From: an uncultured Verrucomicrobia subdivision 3 bacterium
GTDB taxonomy: Bacteria; Verrucomicrobiota; Verrucomicrobiae; Limisphaerales; CAMLLE01
NCBI GenBank assembly: GCA_946480555.1
Contig: CAMLLE010000033.1
Span: forward strand, 1 to 11,921
Direction: 5' to 3'
DNA length: 11,921 nt
The notes below the pieces were generated by a model, which did not search any database, was not told the origin of the DNA, and saw only the letters and a list, made by a program, of their open reading frames with translations. Shown here one piece after another: positions 1-7,517 of the stretch; position 1 is the stretch's first letter; each line of letters starts with the position of its first letter. Position numbers and translations under genes: made by a program.

Positions 1-8
1 GAGGTCCT

Positions 9-182
9 ATGTTAAGTTACGCATTGTTGTTCTTGATCGTCGCATTGATCGCGGGTGCGCTCGGGTTCTTTGCAGTTGCTGGTGTGGCAGCGACGATTGC
101 CAAGGTCCTGTTCTTCGTGTTCCTGATCCTTTTCGTTGTATCGCTGGTGACGCGCGGACGCAGCGGACCTCCCGCGGTCTAA
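9..182 (+). CDS. DUF1328/UPF0391 (YtjA-like) small membrane protein
   Basis: This 57-residue protein is almost entirely hydrophobic. One helix spans about residues 4-27 and another about 30-48, followed by a short basic tail (TRGRSG). The '[24 protein letters not shown]' region is read here in parts: the ALGF..(L/V)AG.AA..AK core followed by an FxxxILFxVSL helix is the signature of the DUF1328/UPF0391 family (E. coli YtjA), whose members are 50-60 residues long, so this one is full length. The start ATG has a GAGG at 1-4, four bases upstream, one of the few Shine-Dalgarno-like sites in the window. The family sits in the inner membrane and its biochemical role is unknown. In other bacteria members are often linked to stress or general membrane maintenance, but nothing here tests that. 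The upstream neighbour lies outside the window. A hairpin follows nine bases after the stop. Confidence 0.9.
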   Translation: MLSYALLFLIVALIAGALGFFAVAGVAATIAKVLFFVFLILFVVSLVTRGRSGPPAV

Positions 183-597
183 CGGAGCTTGTTCTCGAGA
201 AGTTCGGGAACTGACAATGGCTGACTGGGTGAGAAATTGCCCCGCCAGCCGTTTGCTTGTACGGAACCCGGTGGGGTAAACCGCTCCGCGATTGTGTCAC
301 CGAGATTGTGCCCATTCCTGAATTCGCGGCAGCAACTTCAGAATGGTTGTCGAGACGCCATCGAAGCTGTCGCCGATTACAAACTCGCCGTTCAAGCAGC
401 CGTCCCCTTCTCCGATTCAGGCTGGATGAAAGCGCCAGCCCTGGATGCCATCGGGCTGCGGCGTGCCCTTGAAACGGTAGCGAACTTTTTTCAAGCACTT
501 AATTTTGTGCGAAAGCCTTTTACTGCTGGCGTTCAAGTTGCCGCCCATGCACGGTAGAACGTGCTGGCGAAGGACTGAAATTTTGCAGCTGAAAACG
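183..597. other. Intergenic region, no convincing gene
   Basis: This 415-base stretch lies between the DUF1328 gene and the UreF-like gene. Open frames exist on both strands (a TTG-started frame at 237-557 on the plus strand, frames on the minus strand), but none has a plausible start site, a recognisable family motif or a natural protein composition. Apart from the hairpin at 191-211 I see no RNA gene and no repeat. A run of A/T at 483-506 could lie in the promoter zone of the downstream gene, but no clear -35/-10 pair stands out. Confidence 0.5.
191..211 (+). terminator. Hairpin after the DUF1328 gene, possible weak terminator
   Basis: Bases 191-198 (GTTCTCGA) pair with 204-211 (TCGGGAAC), giving an eight-pair stem with one G-T pair and a five-base loop. 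It begins nine bases after the stop of the small membrane protein, where a terminator would be expected. No T-run follows, so Rho-independent termination is uncertain. It could equally be an RNA-stabilising 3' hairpin or an operator: it also contains the palindrome TTCTCGAGAA at 192-201. Confidence 0.35.
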
Positions 598-1248
598 ATG
601 ATTACGTGGCAACAACTGAAACCGGAACAAGGCGAGCCGGCGGACTGGCTGGGAAACTGGCATCCGCTTGCAGAACAACTGGGCTCGACCAACGGGCTCG
701 CTGCTTTACGCGACGTCTCGCGTTCCATGCAGGTGCCGGTCGTCCACGATTTCGCTTCGCTGAAACTCTTCCTCGAGACCTATCAAAGACAGATTCTGTT
801 GCCGCACGAACTTCCAGCGATTCAGCGCGCATTCGATTTCACCTGCCGCCACGAAGTGCGTGAGATGTTTGAATATGACCGGCAGATTGGAGCCGAACCC
901 ACCCTCCAGGCATTTGCCGACGCCAGCAAGCGCGTCGGCCAGACTGAACTGCTGAAGCTGCGCCCGCTTCGCGACGAACGCGTCATCCGGCGCTACTGTG
1001 AAGCCGTGGAACGCAACGAAGCGAACGCGTGGCACACGCTGGTTTACGGGATGACGCTGGCGCTCTATTCCATGCCGCTCCGCCAGGGTTTGCTTGGCTA
1101 TGGTTACCAGACCAGCCGTGGATTCATCTACTCCGCCGCGCGGCAACTGAAGCTTTCCGAAAACGACTGCCGCGCTTTGCTGGAGCAACTCTGCGGAAAC
1201 CTCCCCCAATCCGTCGAAGCACTCATCGCCCGGCGCGCCGCGGCTTGA
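598..1248 (+). CDS. UreF-like protein (orphan urease accessory family member)
   Basis: The predicted product has 216 residues, close to the usual 210-240 for UreF. UreF is an all-helical cytosolic protein that, with UreD/H and UreG, helps deliver nickel to urease. Two blocks resemble the family. Residues 53-100 carry FASLKLFLETY, then LLPHELPAI and the helix TCRHEVREMFEYDRQIG. Residues 144-208 carry AWHTLVYGMTLALYSMPLRQ, an LGYGYQTSRGFIYSAARQL helix and a final acidic-start helix, matching UreF's late 'A..gir......aL..Y.qs.....v.A.vrL.PlGQ' pattern. The N-terminal P.G.FS.S.GLE motif of true UreF is not visible; residues 22-45 read differently. The ATG at 598 is chosen because a TTG extension to 505 adds unrelated sequence; no clear ribosome site precedes either. 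No urease subunit or other accessory gene is in the window. The family call is by pattern only, and a role in urease maturation is doubtful. Confidence 0.6.
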   Translation: MITWQQLKPEQGEPADWLGNWHPLAEQLGSTNGLAALRDVSRSMQVPVVHDFASLKLFLETYQRQILLPHELPAIQRAFDFTCRHEVREMFEYDRQIGAEPTLQAFADASKRVGQTELLKLRPLRDERVIRRYCEAVERNEANAWHTLVYGMTLALYSMPLRQGLLGYGYQTSRGFIYSAARQLKLSENDCRALLEQLCGNLPQSVEALIARRAAA

Positions 1249-1598
1249 TTCACGCGCGGCCGACCGGACTTCGCAACGCCCAACTCTCCGAGCTTTCCCA
1301 CGCTTGCGCGCGGCAAATTCACGCGGACGCAACACATCCTGATCGGCTCCTTCCCTCGCGATTCACGAGAAGCCGCACATTCTAAGCTTAATCTCGAGCT
1401 GGCCTCAACATTGCTAGGCGGAATCATCCGCGCGGAAGCGGTGGAAGTCATCGCCAAATCTCCCTTGACCGGTTTTGGTGCCGGGAGTGAAATCCGACGC
1501 GGGAAGGACGGTCCAAAAATGTCCCATGTTCTGTCGCTGTCGGCATGCTGCGGTTCTTAACTCAACCCGCCGCGCTTCCAGCTTCAGGCTTCAATTCT
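1249..1598. other. Intergenic region upstream of the giant LamG protein
   Basis: This 350-base stretch separates the UreF-like gene from the giant secreted protein. It contains a promoter-like pair at 1465-1493, a small hairpin at 1418-1431 (GCGGA, loop ATCA, TCCGC), and a possible 13-residue leader peptide at 1519-1560 preceded by GGAAGGA. The reading frame of the UreF-like gene stays open for about 103 codons past its stop, to the TAA at 1558-1560, with no familiar motif and no clear start. I see no terminator with a T-run for the upstream gene. Confidence 0.45.
1465..1493 (+). promoter_or_regulatory. Candidate sigma-70-type promoter for the giant LamG protein
   Basis: TTGACC at 1465-1470 matches five of six -35 consensus bases. 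It is followed by exactly 17 bases and TGAAAT at 1488-1493, which matches four of six -10 bases. Transcription would start near 1500 and leave a leader of about 100 bases before the ATG at 1599. This is the best-spaced pair in the gap. Such matches arise by chance and Verrucomicrobiota promoter consensus is poorly known. Confidence 0.3.
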
Positions 1599-4500
1599 AT
1601 GAAACGTCTATTCAGCGGCGGCTGGTTTCGGAATCGTTTAACCATCCTTGTTGCGCTTTGCAGCGCTCATTCTGCCCTGGCGCAGAGCACGAACTGCGTG
1701 AACCCGCCGCCGGGCCTCGTCAGTCTCTGGCGCGCTAATGCTACCGCAGCCGATTCGGCGGGCGCGCACGATGGCGCAACGCCCTTCGGCATCGCTTACG
1801 CCACCGGGATGTCAGGAGAGGCGTTCGACTTCAACGCCAGCCAGCGCCGGGTCAGCATTGCGGACTCGCCGGAGTTTATCCTGACGAACTCATTCTCAAT
1901 CGAAGGCTGGATTAACCCGCGCCAATCCGTGTCGGGATTCATCTTCTTCCGTGGCGACAACCGCCCCGGTCTCGATGCCTGGACGATCGACATGTATCAA
2001 TCCGGCCAGATCAATTTCCAGATCGACGATGAACAAAACAATTACGCACGCGTCCTCGCACCGGTGCAGGTGAACCAATGGCAGCACATCGCCGCCACGT
2101 TTGATGGCTCCAGCGGCGACATGAAAGTTTACGTGAACGGCACGCTCACTGCGCAGACGAACACAATCGTGCGCCCGGTGGGAGCGCTTGATCCGAACTC
2201 CGAGCCCGCCCTCGGCATCGGCAATCATGGCGGCACATTTCATCAGTTCCCGTTCGACGGTTTGATCGATGAACTCTCGCTCTACTCGCGTGCCCTTTCA
2301 GCCGCTGAAGTGCAGGCTGTTTTCCTGGCAGGCAGCGCTGGCAAGTGCGACGCGGTTCCATCCAGTTCATCACCGCAGATCTTCGCCTTCTGGCCCCTTG
2401 CAGCAGCAGCGGGCGAGACAGTCTCCATCACTGGCAACAACTTTGGCGAAGGGCTGGAGAACAACATCGTTTATTTCGGTGCCGTGAAAGCGGACGTGAT
2501 TGAAGCCAGTTCCACCAATCTCGTGGTGCAAGGTCCCGCCGGCGCAACCTTTGCGCCGATCACGGTGACGGCAAACAACCGGATCGCCTATTCGCCAAAG
2601 CCATTTCAACCGACATTCTCAAGCTGGGATTCAACGATCAGCGCCCATTCCTTGACGAATGTGGGCAATCTCGCGGCGGGGGATGGCCCGGCGCATCTGG
2701 TAATCGCCGATCTCGACGGCGACGGGAAGCCCGACCTCGCGGTCGCCGATGCCTTGTCTCACACCATCTCGCTGTACCGGAATGTCAGCACGCCGGGCCA
2801 GCTAAGCTCTTCGAACTTCGACGCGCGCGTGACATTGCCGGGAGTTAAGCTGACCACCGTCCCCTACAAGGTCGAGGCCGCAGACCTCGATTGCGATGGA
2901 AAACTCGACCTGCTTACGGTGAATCGCGAGGCGAACACCATTTCGATTTACCGGAACACTTCTGTGCCCGGCACTTTGAATTCAAATTCTTTTGCGCCCC
3001 GATTCGAACTCGAAGTCGATCTGCTGCCGCTTGCAGCAGCGGTTCGCGACCTGGATGCAGACGGCCGCCCGGAAATCATCACCGCGAACTTCTCCGGCCA
3101 TTCCATTTCCGTTCTGAAAAACCACAGTTCGCCCGGCAATCTCGATGCGTCTTCGTTTGCGCCAGCAGTAAACTTCCCGGTTGGAGCGGGTGCAGCGAAT
3201 CTCGCGTGCGGCGATCTGGATGACGACGGCTGGCCCGACATCGCAGTGGTGAACTTCAATGATGCCGTTCTCTCCGTGCTGAAAAACCAGGGCTACACGG
3301 GCCTGATCACAAACACGTCTTTCGCGCCGAGAGTTGATTTCCCAGCGCCGCTGAATTGCGAGGGAATCGCCTTGGGCGACATCGATGGCGACGGCCGGCT
3401 GGATCTGGTGTTCGGCTCCTCAGAGAGCGGACAGCGCCTTTGCGTGATGCGCAACGCCACCACGTCGGGAATGATCGCCACCGATTCGTTCGAACCGCGC
3501 CTGGATTTTCCAACCGGGGGATGGACGCACACGGTCGGCCTGTCGGACCTGAATGGCGATGCCAAGCTGGACATCGTGGCGGTGAGCGAAATCGCCAGTC
3601 AGCTGCTCGTGCTGCAAAACGCCAGTTCCCCCGGAAGCCTCACCAGCACTTCGCTGCTGAGCCAGGTGAACTTCAGCACGGGCTGGAATCCCTGGGGCGT
3701 TTCTGTCGGCGACCTGGATGCCGACAAACGCCCGGACATTGCCTTCTGCAACTTCTACGATGACACGATCACGATCTACAAAAACGGAACGCGGTTCAGC
3801 CCGCGGCAGACTCCGTGCGCGCCCGTGTTCACCGGCCTGATCAGCTGGTGGCGGGCTGAATCGAATGCCGTGGACGCTGTGGGGATCGATCACGGGACAC
3901 TCTCCGGCAGCGTGCAGTTCACACCCGGACAAGTCGGCCAGGCATTTGATCTCAGCACCGGTTACGTCACGATTCCCGATCGCGACACGTGGGCCTTCGC
4001 CGGCAACGATTTCACGATTGAGCTGTGGGCGCGGTTCAATTCAGGCATCGCGAATTCGCTTGAGCATCCTTACGGCGGGCTTCTGATCGGAAACGATGAA
4101 GGACCGTTCTGGGTGAACAAATGGTTCTTCGCTTACGGCGGCGGCGTGCTGAGCTTCCACATCAACGACCCGACGAACGGCCCGGTCTGGCTGGCGCAAA
4201 CGCCATTCACACCTTCAGCCAATGACTGGTATCACCTCGCCATTTCACGCCAGAGCAACACGTTCAGCATTTACATCAATGGCACATTGGCCGGGACAGA
4301 TACGAGTTCCCGGCTGGTGCCAAACGCCAGCGCGCCGCTCACGATCGGCTATTCGGAAGGATTCGGGTTCAGCGGTGCGCTGGATGAAGTGAGCCTCTTC
4401 AACCGCGCGTTGAGCCCAACCGACCTGATGAGCATTTACGCCGCGGGTCCGAACGGCAAATGCGTCGTTCCTCCCGTTCTTCCGGCCGTCTCCCGTTTGA

Positions 4501-7484
4501 TCAACATCGATTTCGGCGCCGGCAACGCGCCCAGCGACAAAACCGGATTCGCCGCCATCGGCGAAACACGATCTGATTTCTGGAACTTCGTCACCCGCGA
4601 CGGTCCCGGCGGCTGGTTGAACTTCACCTCACTTACCAATCTCAGATCCGCGAACGGCTCGCTGACCAGCGTTGGCATTACCGTGACCAACGGCCCGGGC
4701 GCCTGGGGCAACGGTTCCACCGATCCGATGTACGTCGCTTACATCTATCCGTTCGACGGCGGATCGATGCTGGTGACGATCACGAATCTTCCGACCGGCC
4801 GTTACGACGTGCTTCCTTACGGTTCCGATGGGAATTACGAACTGTCCGTCGGCAACGTGAATTACGGGGTGAAACCGACTCGCGACTGGCCGTTGGCGAA
4901 TCCGCCAGCGTGGACGGAAGGCGTGCAGTTCGCCCGCTTCACCAATGTGTTTGTCAGTTCCGGCGTGCCGCTGCTGCTCACCGTGCATCCGGGACAGGAT
5001 GCTTACGCCGTGATTTCTGGGCTGCAATTGCTTCAAACCTCCACCAACCCGGTGTTCGCACCTGTGATTGTTTCGCATCCGACGAACGTTTCCACTTACG
5101 TCGGACGGTCCGCACAATTTCGCGTTCTGGCGGATGGCGACGAACCGCTCCGTTACCAATGGTTCTTCAACGGCTCAGCCTTGACTGGCGGAACCAATTC
5201 TCTGCTCAGCCTGGCAGATTTGGGGCTCACAGAATCGGGAGACTATTTCGCCGTGGTGAGCAACGCAGGCGGATCCGCAACCAGCCACGTCGCACACCTG
5301 GAAGTGAAGATTCCGCCACCCTGCACTCCGCCTGCTCAAGGACTCGTGAGCGTCTGGCGGCTGGATGGCAACGCGCTGGATGGCTGGGGCGACAATGACG
5401 GCATCGTTTTGATGAGCAGCTATGGTCAGGGAAAGGTCGGCAGCGCGCTTTCGGTGAACAGCTTCACGTATGTCCGGGTTCCGGATGCACCGACGCTCAA
5501 TCCCACCAACGCCATCACGATTGAAGCCTGGGTCAGACCAGCCGCCCAACTGGCTGGCATTGCGAATCGAGCCATCGTGTCCAAGTCACCCGCAACCCTC
5601 AGCTTGGGCAACCTTGTCCCCAATCCACCTCCGGCCACCGGATATCTCCTCGGAACCACCACCAACAGTAAACCGTTCTTCGTCATCGGGAATCCACAAT
5701 CGGCCACGTCCGCTGCGATCAGTCCCGGCGCGCTGCCACTGGGCGAATGGACGTTGCTGGCCGGAACCTTCGATGGCGCGACCGTGAAACTCTATACCAA
5801 CGGGGTGCTGGCCAGTTCACAGGCCTTCAACGGCAGCATCCAGCCAGCCATAACGGACCTTTCCATCGGCGGGCTGTTGACGGGTTCCTCGACCGCAGCC
5901 GCTCCGTTCAGCGGTTTGATTGATGACGTTGCATTCTATAATCGGGCTCTTTCTCCCGCTGAGTTGCTGGCCACCTACACGGCCGACATCAGTGGCCGCT
6001 GCGCTACGCCTCCCCGCATCACCTTGCAGCCGCAGAGCCAGGCCGTTCCGCTTGGCGAAGATCTTTTGCTGACGGTCGGCACCGAGGGCAGCAAGCCGAT
6101 GAAATATCAATGGCAGTTGAACGGAACGAACATTCCCTTGGCCACGCAGCGGCGGCTCCTGATCGAACGTGTCGAACCGGACCACGCCGGTTTTTACACC
6201 GTCAGCATTAGCAATCAGGTCGGCCACGCAACCAGCGTCAGCGCACTGGTGAAGTTGCTGCCCGCGCCAACGTGTGTTCCGGTGCCGGAGGGATTGATCG
6301 GCTGGTGGACCGGTGACAGCAACACGCTGGATGCGATCAGTGGGCAGGCTGCGTACTTTTCATCCCCGCGGTTCGCGAAGGGAAAAGTGAGTCAGTCGTT
6401 CAACTTCAGCGCCATTTCCTCCGGCGTTTCCGTGGGGCGTGGTTTCACGTTCCCTCTCGATTCGGGACTGTCGCTCGAATGCTGGATCAAGATCGAACCC
6501 ACCAACTTGCCACCCTCATCGCCTTTCGCTGTGGACGCGGTTTCCCTGATTCAACAGCGCTTTCTCAGGGGTTTTTCACCATCGGACAATGCGTACGCCC
6601 TTTCGCTGCAGAACGGTCGTCTGGCCTTCTCAGTTTCCCAGCAAAGTCAGCCGCCGCCCTTTCCCCGCGTAATCGCCATCAACATCATCTCCACCGGACC
6701 CAACCTGCGCGACGGACGGTTCCATCACGTGGCTGCAACGCTGAAACGCGGATTTCCGGCAACAGTCACACTCTACGTTGACGGACAGCCCGTTCATTCG
6801 ATGAGCAGCACCAACTCGTTCTTCACCGGTCCGATTGGAGACTCTGGACCGCTGAGCTTTGGAGCTGGCATGATCTCGCCAATTCCAGCCGTATCGCGAT
6901 TCGTCGGCCAGATCGATGAAGTCTCAATTTACAATCGCGCCTTGTTGCCGAAGGAAATTCAAGCCCTCGCTGACGCAGGCGCGGCGGGCAAATGCAAGGT
7001 GCCGCCAACGATTGTCTCGCAACCGATCGACCAAACGGTCGCTGCGGGATCGAACGCAACTTTCACCGTGATCGCCACCGGGAGCCCTGAATTGAAATAC
7101 CAGTGGCTGCAGAACACGAACATGCTGGCCGCCGCGACCAATTCAGTCCTCAGCCTTACGAACGTTCAGTCTTTGGCCGCCGGAGTTTACTCAGTGCGCG
7201 TGACGAACGTCTTCGGTTCAGTCACCAGTTCAGGCGCCCAGCTCCTGGTGCAACCGGTCTTGCTGAAGCCGGGCAACACGCTGCAGTTCCAAAATGCAGA
7301 GAACGGTTGGACCTTGAACTTCACAGGCGAGGCAGGGCGCAAATACGCGGTCCAATGTTCCACCAATCTGATGAACTGGACGACGCTGGGTGAGGCGATT
7401 GAGGATGAGAACGGCCACTTCCGATTCGTCGATCCGGAGTTCGCCAAGCACCCCGCGTGCTTCTATCGAATCGTGGAACGATGA
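1599..7484 (+). CDS. Giant secreted multidomain protein: LamG, TIG, VCBS propeller, Ig-like repeats
   Basis: The product has 1961 residues. Residues 1-28 form a signal peptide (basic MKRLF.., hydrophobic LTILVALC, ALA cleavage site before Gln29), which is why ATG 1599 is preferred to ATG 1545. Domains in order: LamG-like concanavalin-A fold 36-250; IPT/TIG-like 257-338; seven FG-GAP/VCBS repeats about 360-731, with DxDxDG-type calcium loops starting at 371, 429, 484, 539, 594, 650 and 705; LamG 744-955; an unassigned sandwich-like domain 967-1148 (starts INIDFG); Ig-like 1155-1238; LamG 1246-1468; Ig-like 1470-1558; LamG 1564-1799; Ig-like 1801-1887; and a 70-residue tail 1891-1961 (Y.VQCSTNL..W, ending FYRIVER). 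Each LamG unit is bracketed by a cysteine pair (33/250, 740/955, 1242/1468, 1559/1799) and ends near (N/S)RAL. LamG and Ig modules typically bind carbohydrate or protein. The inferred role is a cell-surface or released adhesin or glycan-binding protein. No catalytic domain was recognised. Confidence 0.85.
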   Translation: MKRLFSGGWFRNRLTILVALCSAHSALAQSTNCVNPPPGLVSLWRANATAADSAGAHDGATPFGIAYATGMSGEAFDFNASQRRVSIADSPEFILTNSFSIEGWINPRQSVSGFIFFRGDNRPGLDAWTIDMYQSGQINFQIDDEQNNYARVLAPVQVNQWQHIAATFDGSSGDMKVYVNGTLTAQTNTIVRPVGALDPNSEPALGIGNHGGTFHQFPFDGLIDELSLYSRALSAAEVQAVFLAGSAGKCDAVPSSSSPQIFAFWPLAAAAGETVSITGNNFGEGLENNIVYFGAVKADVIEASSTNLVVQGPAGATFAPITVTANNRIAYSPKPFQPTFSSWDSTISAHSLTNVGNLAAGDGPAHLVIADLDGDGKPDLAVADALSHTISLYRNVSTPGQLSSSNFDARVTLPGVKLTTVPYKVEAADLDCDGKLDLLTVNREANTISIYRNTSVPGTLNSNSFAPRFELEVDLLPLAAAVRDLDADGRPEIITANFSGHSISVLKNHSSPGNLDASSFAPAVNFPVGAGAANLACGDLDDDGWPDIAVVNFNDAVLSVLKNQGYTGLITNTSFAPRVDFPAPLNCEGIALGDIDGDGRLDLVFGSSESGQRLCVMRNATTSGMIATDSFEPRLDFPTGGWTHTVGLSDLNGDAKLDIVAVSEIASQLLVLQNASSPGSLTSTSLLSQVNFSTGWNPWGVSVGDLDADKRPDIAFCNFYDDTITIYKNGTRFSPRQTPCAPVFTGLISWWRAESNAVDAVGIDHGTLSGSVQFTPGQVGQAFDLSTGYVTIPDRDTWAFAGNDFTIELWARFNSGIANSLEHPYGGLLIGNDEGPFWVNKWFFAYGGGVLSFHINDPTNGPVWLAQTPFTPSANDWYHLAISRQSNTFSIYINGTLAGTDTSSRLVPNASAPLTIGYSEGFGFSGALDEVSLFNRALSPTDLMSIYAAGPNGKCVVPPVLPAVSRLINIDFGAGNAPSDKTGFAAIGETRSDFWNFVTRDGPGGWLNFTSLTNLRSANGSLTSVGITVTNGPGAWGNGSTDPMYVAYIYPFDGGSMLVTITNLPTGRYDVLPYGSDGNYELSVGNVNYGVKPTRDWPLANPPAWTEGVQFARFTNVFVSSGVPLLLTVHPGQDAYAVISGLQLLQTSTNPVFAPVIVSHPTNVSTYVGRSAQFRVLADGDEPLRYQWFFNGSALTGGTNSLLSLADLGLTESGDYFAVVSNAGGSATSHVAHLEVKIPPPCTPPAQGLVSVWRLDGNALDGWGDNDGIVLMSSYGQGKVGSALSVNSFTYVRVPDAPTLNPTNAITIEAWVRPAAQLAGIANRAIVSKSPATLSLGNLVPNPPPATGYLLGTTTNSKPFFVIGNPQSATSAAISPGALPLGEWTLLAGTFDGATVKLYTNGVLASSQAFNGSIQPAITDLSIGGLLTGSSTAAAPFSGLIDDVAFYNRALSPAELLATYTADISGRCATPPRITLQPQSQAVPLGEDLLLTVGTEGSKPMKYQWQLNGTNIPLATQRRLLIERVEPDHAGFYTVSISNQVGHATSVSALVKLLPAPTCVPVPEGLIGWWTGDSNTLDAISGQAAYFSSPRFAKGKVSQSFNFSAISSGVSVGRGFTFPLDSGLSLECWIKIEPTNLPPSSPFAVDAVSLIQQRFLRGFSPSDNAYALSLQNGRLAFSVSQQSQPPPFPRVIAINIISTGPNLRDGRFHHVAATLKRGFPATVTLYVDGQPVHSMSSTNSFFTGPIGDSGPLSFGAGMISPIPAVSRFVGQIDEVSIYNRALLPKEIQALADAGAAGKCKVPPTIVSQPIDQTVAAGSNATFTVIATGSPELKYQWLQNTNMLAAATNSVLSLTNVQSLAAGVYSVRVTNVFGSVTSSGAQLLVQPVLLKPGNTLQFQNAENGWTLNFTGEAGRKYAVQCSTNLMNWTTLGEAIEDENGHFRFVDPEFAKHPACFYRIVER
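2685..3789 (+). repeat. Seven FG-GAP/VCBS repeats, probable beta-propeller
   Basis: Seven units of 55-58 codons follow one another inside the giant protein. Each has a calcium-binding-type loop (for example DLDGDGKPDL, DIDGDGRLDL, DLNGDAKLDI), then a hydrophobic strand, then a (K/R)N..S.PG.L..(S/N)F segment leading into the next unit. The later loops are worn: the sixth has DLNGDAK and the seventh DLDADKR, so calcium binding may be lost there. Seven units is the number expected for an integrin-alpha-like seven-bladed propeller. Confidence 0.8.
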
Positions 7485-7517
7485 TCCGGAACAAACAGCA
7501 CTCCCACGACCGAAGCC
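7485..7517. other. Convergent junction between two exported-protein genes
   Basis: Only 33 bases separate the stop of the giant plus-strand gene (TGA 7482-7484) from the stop of the minus-strand GH71/99-like gene (TGA complementary to 7518-7520). No stem-loop with a T-run is visible on either strand, so the transcripts probably overlap or end by another mechanism. Confidence 0.5.

Noticed and set aside
417..520. Minus-strand peptide ending in TPQPDGIQGWRFHPA, protein-like in wording
   Set aside because: It is short, has no recognisable family, and its upstream part runs into unrelated sequence overlapping the UreF-like gene; too weak to call a gene remnant.
706..1335. 209-codon minus-strand open frame
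   Set aside because: Shadow of the UreF-like gene in GC-rich DNA, with an Arg/Gly-rich composition and no motif.
1545..1598. Upstream ATG for the giant protein
   Set aside because: Starting at 1599 gives a canonical signal peptide; starting at 1545 would bury it behind 18 unrelated residues.
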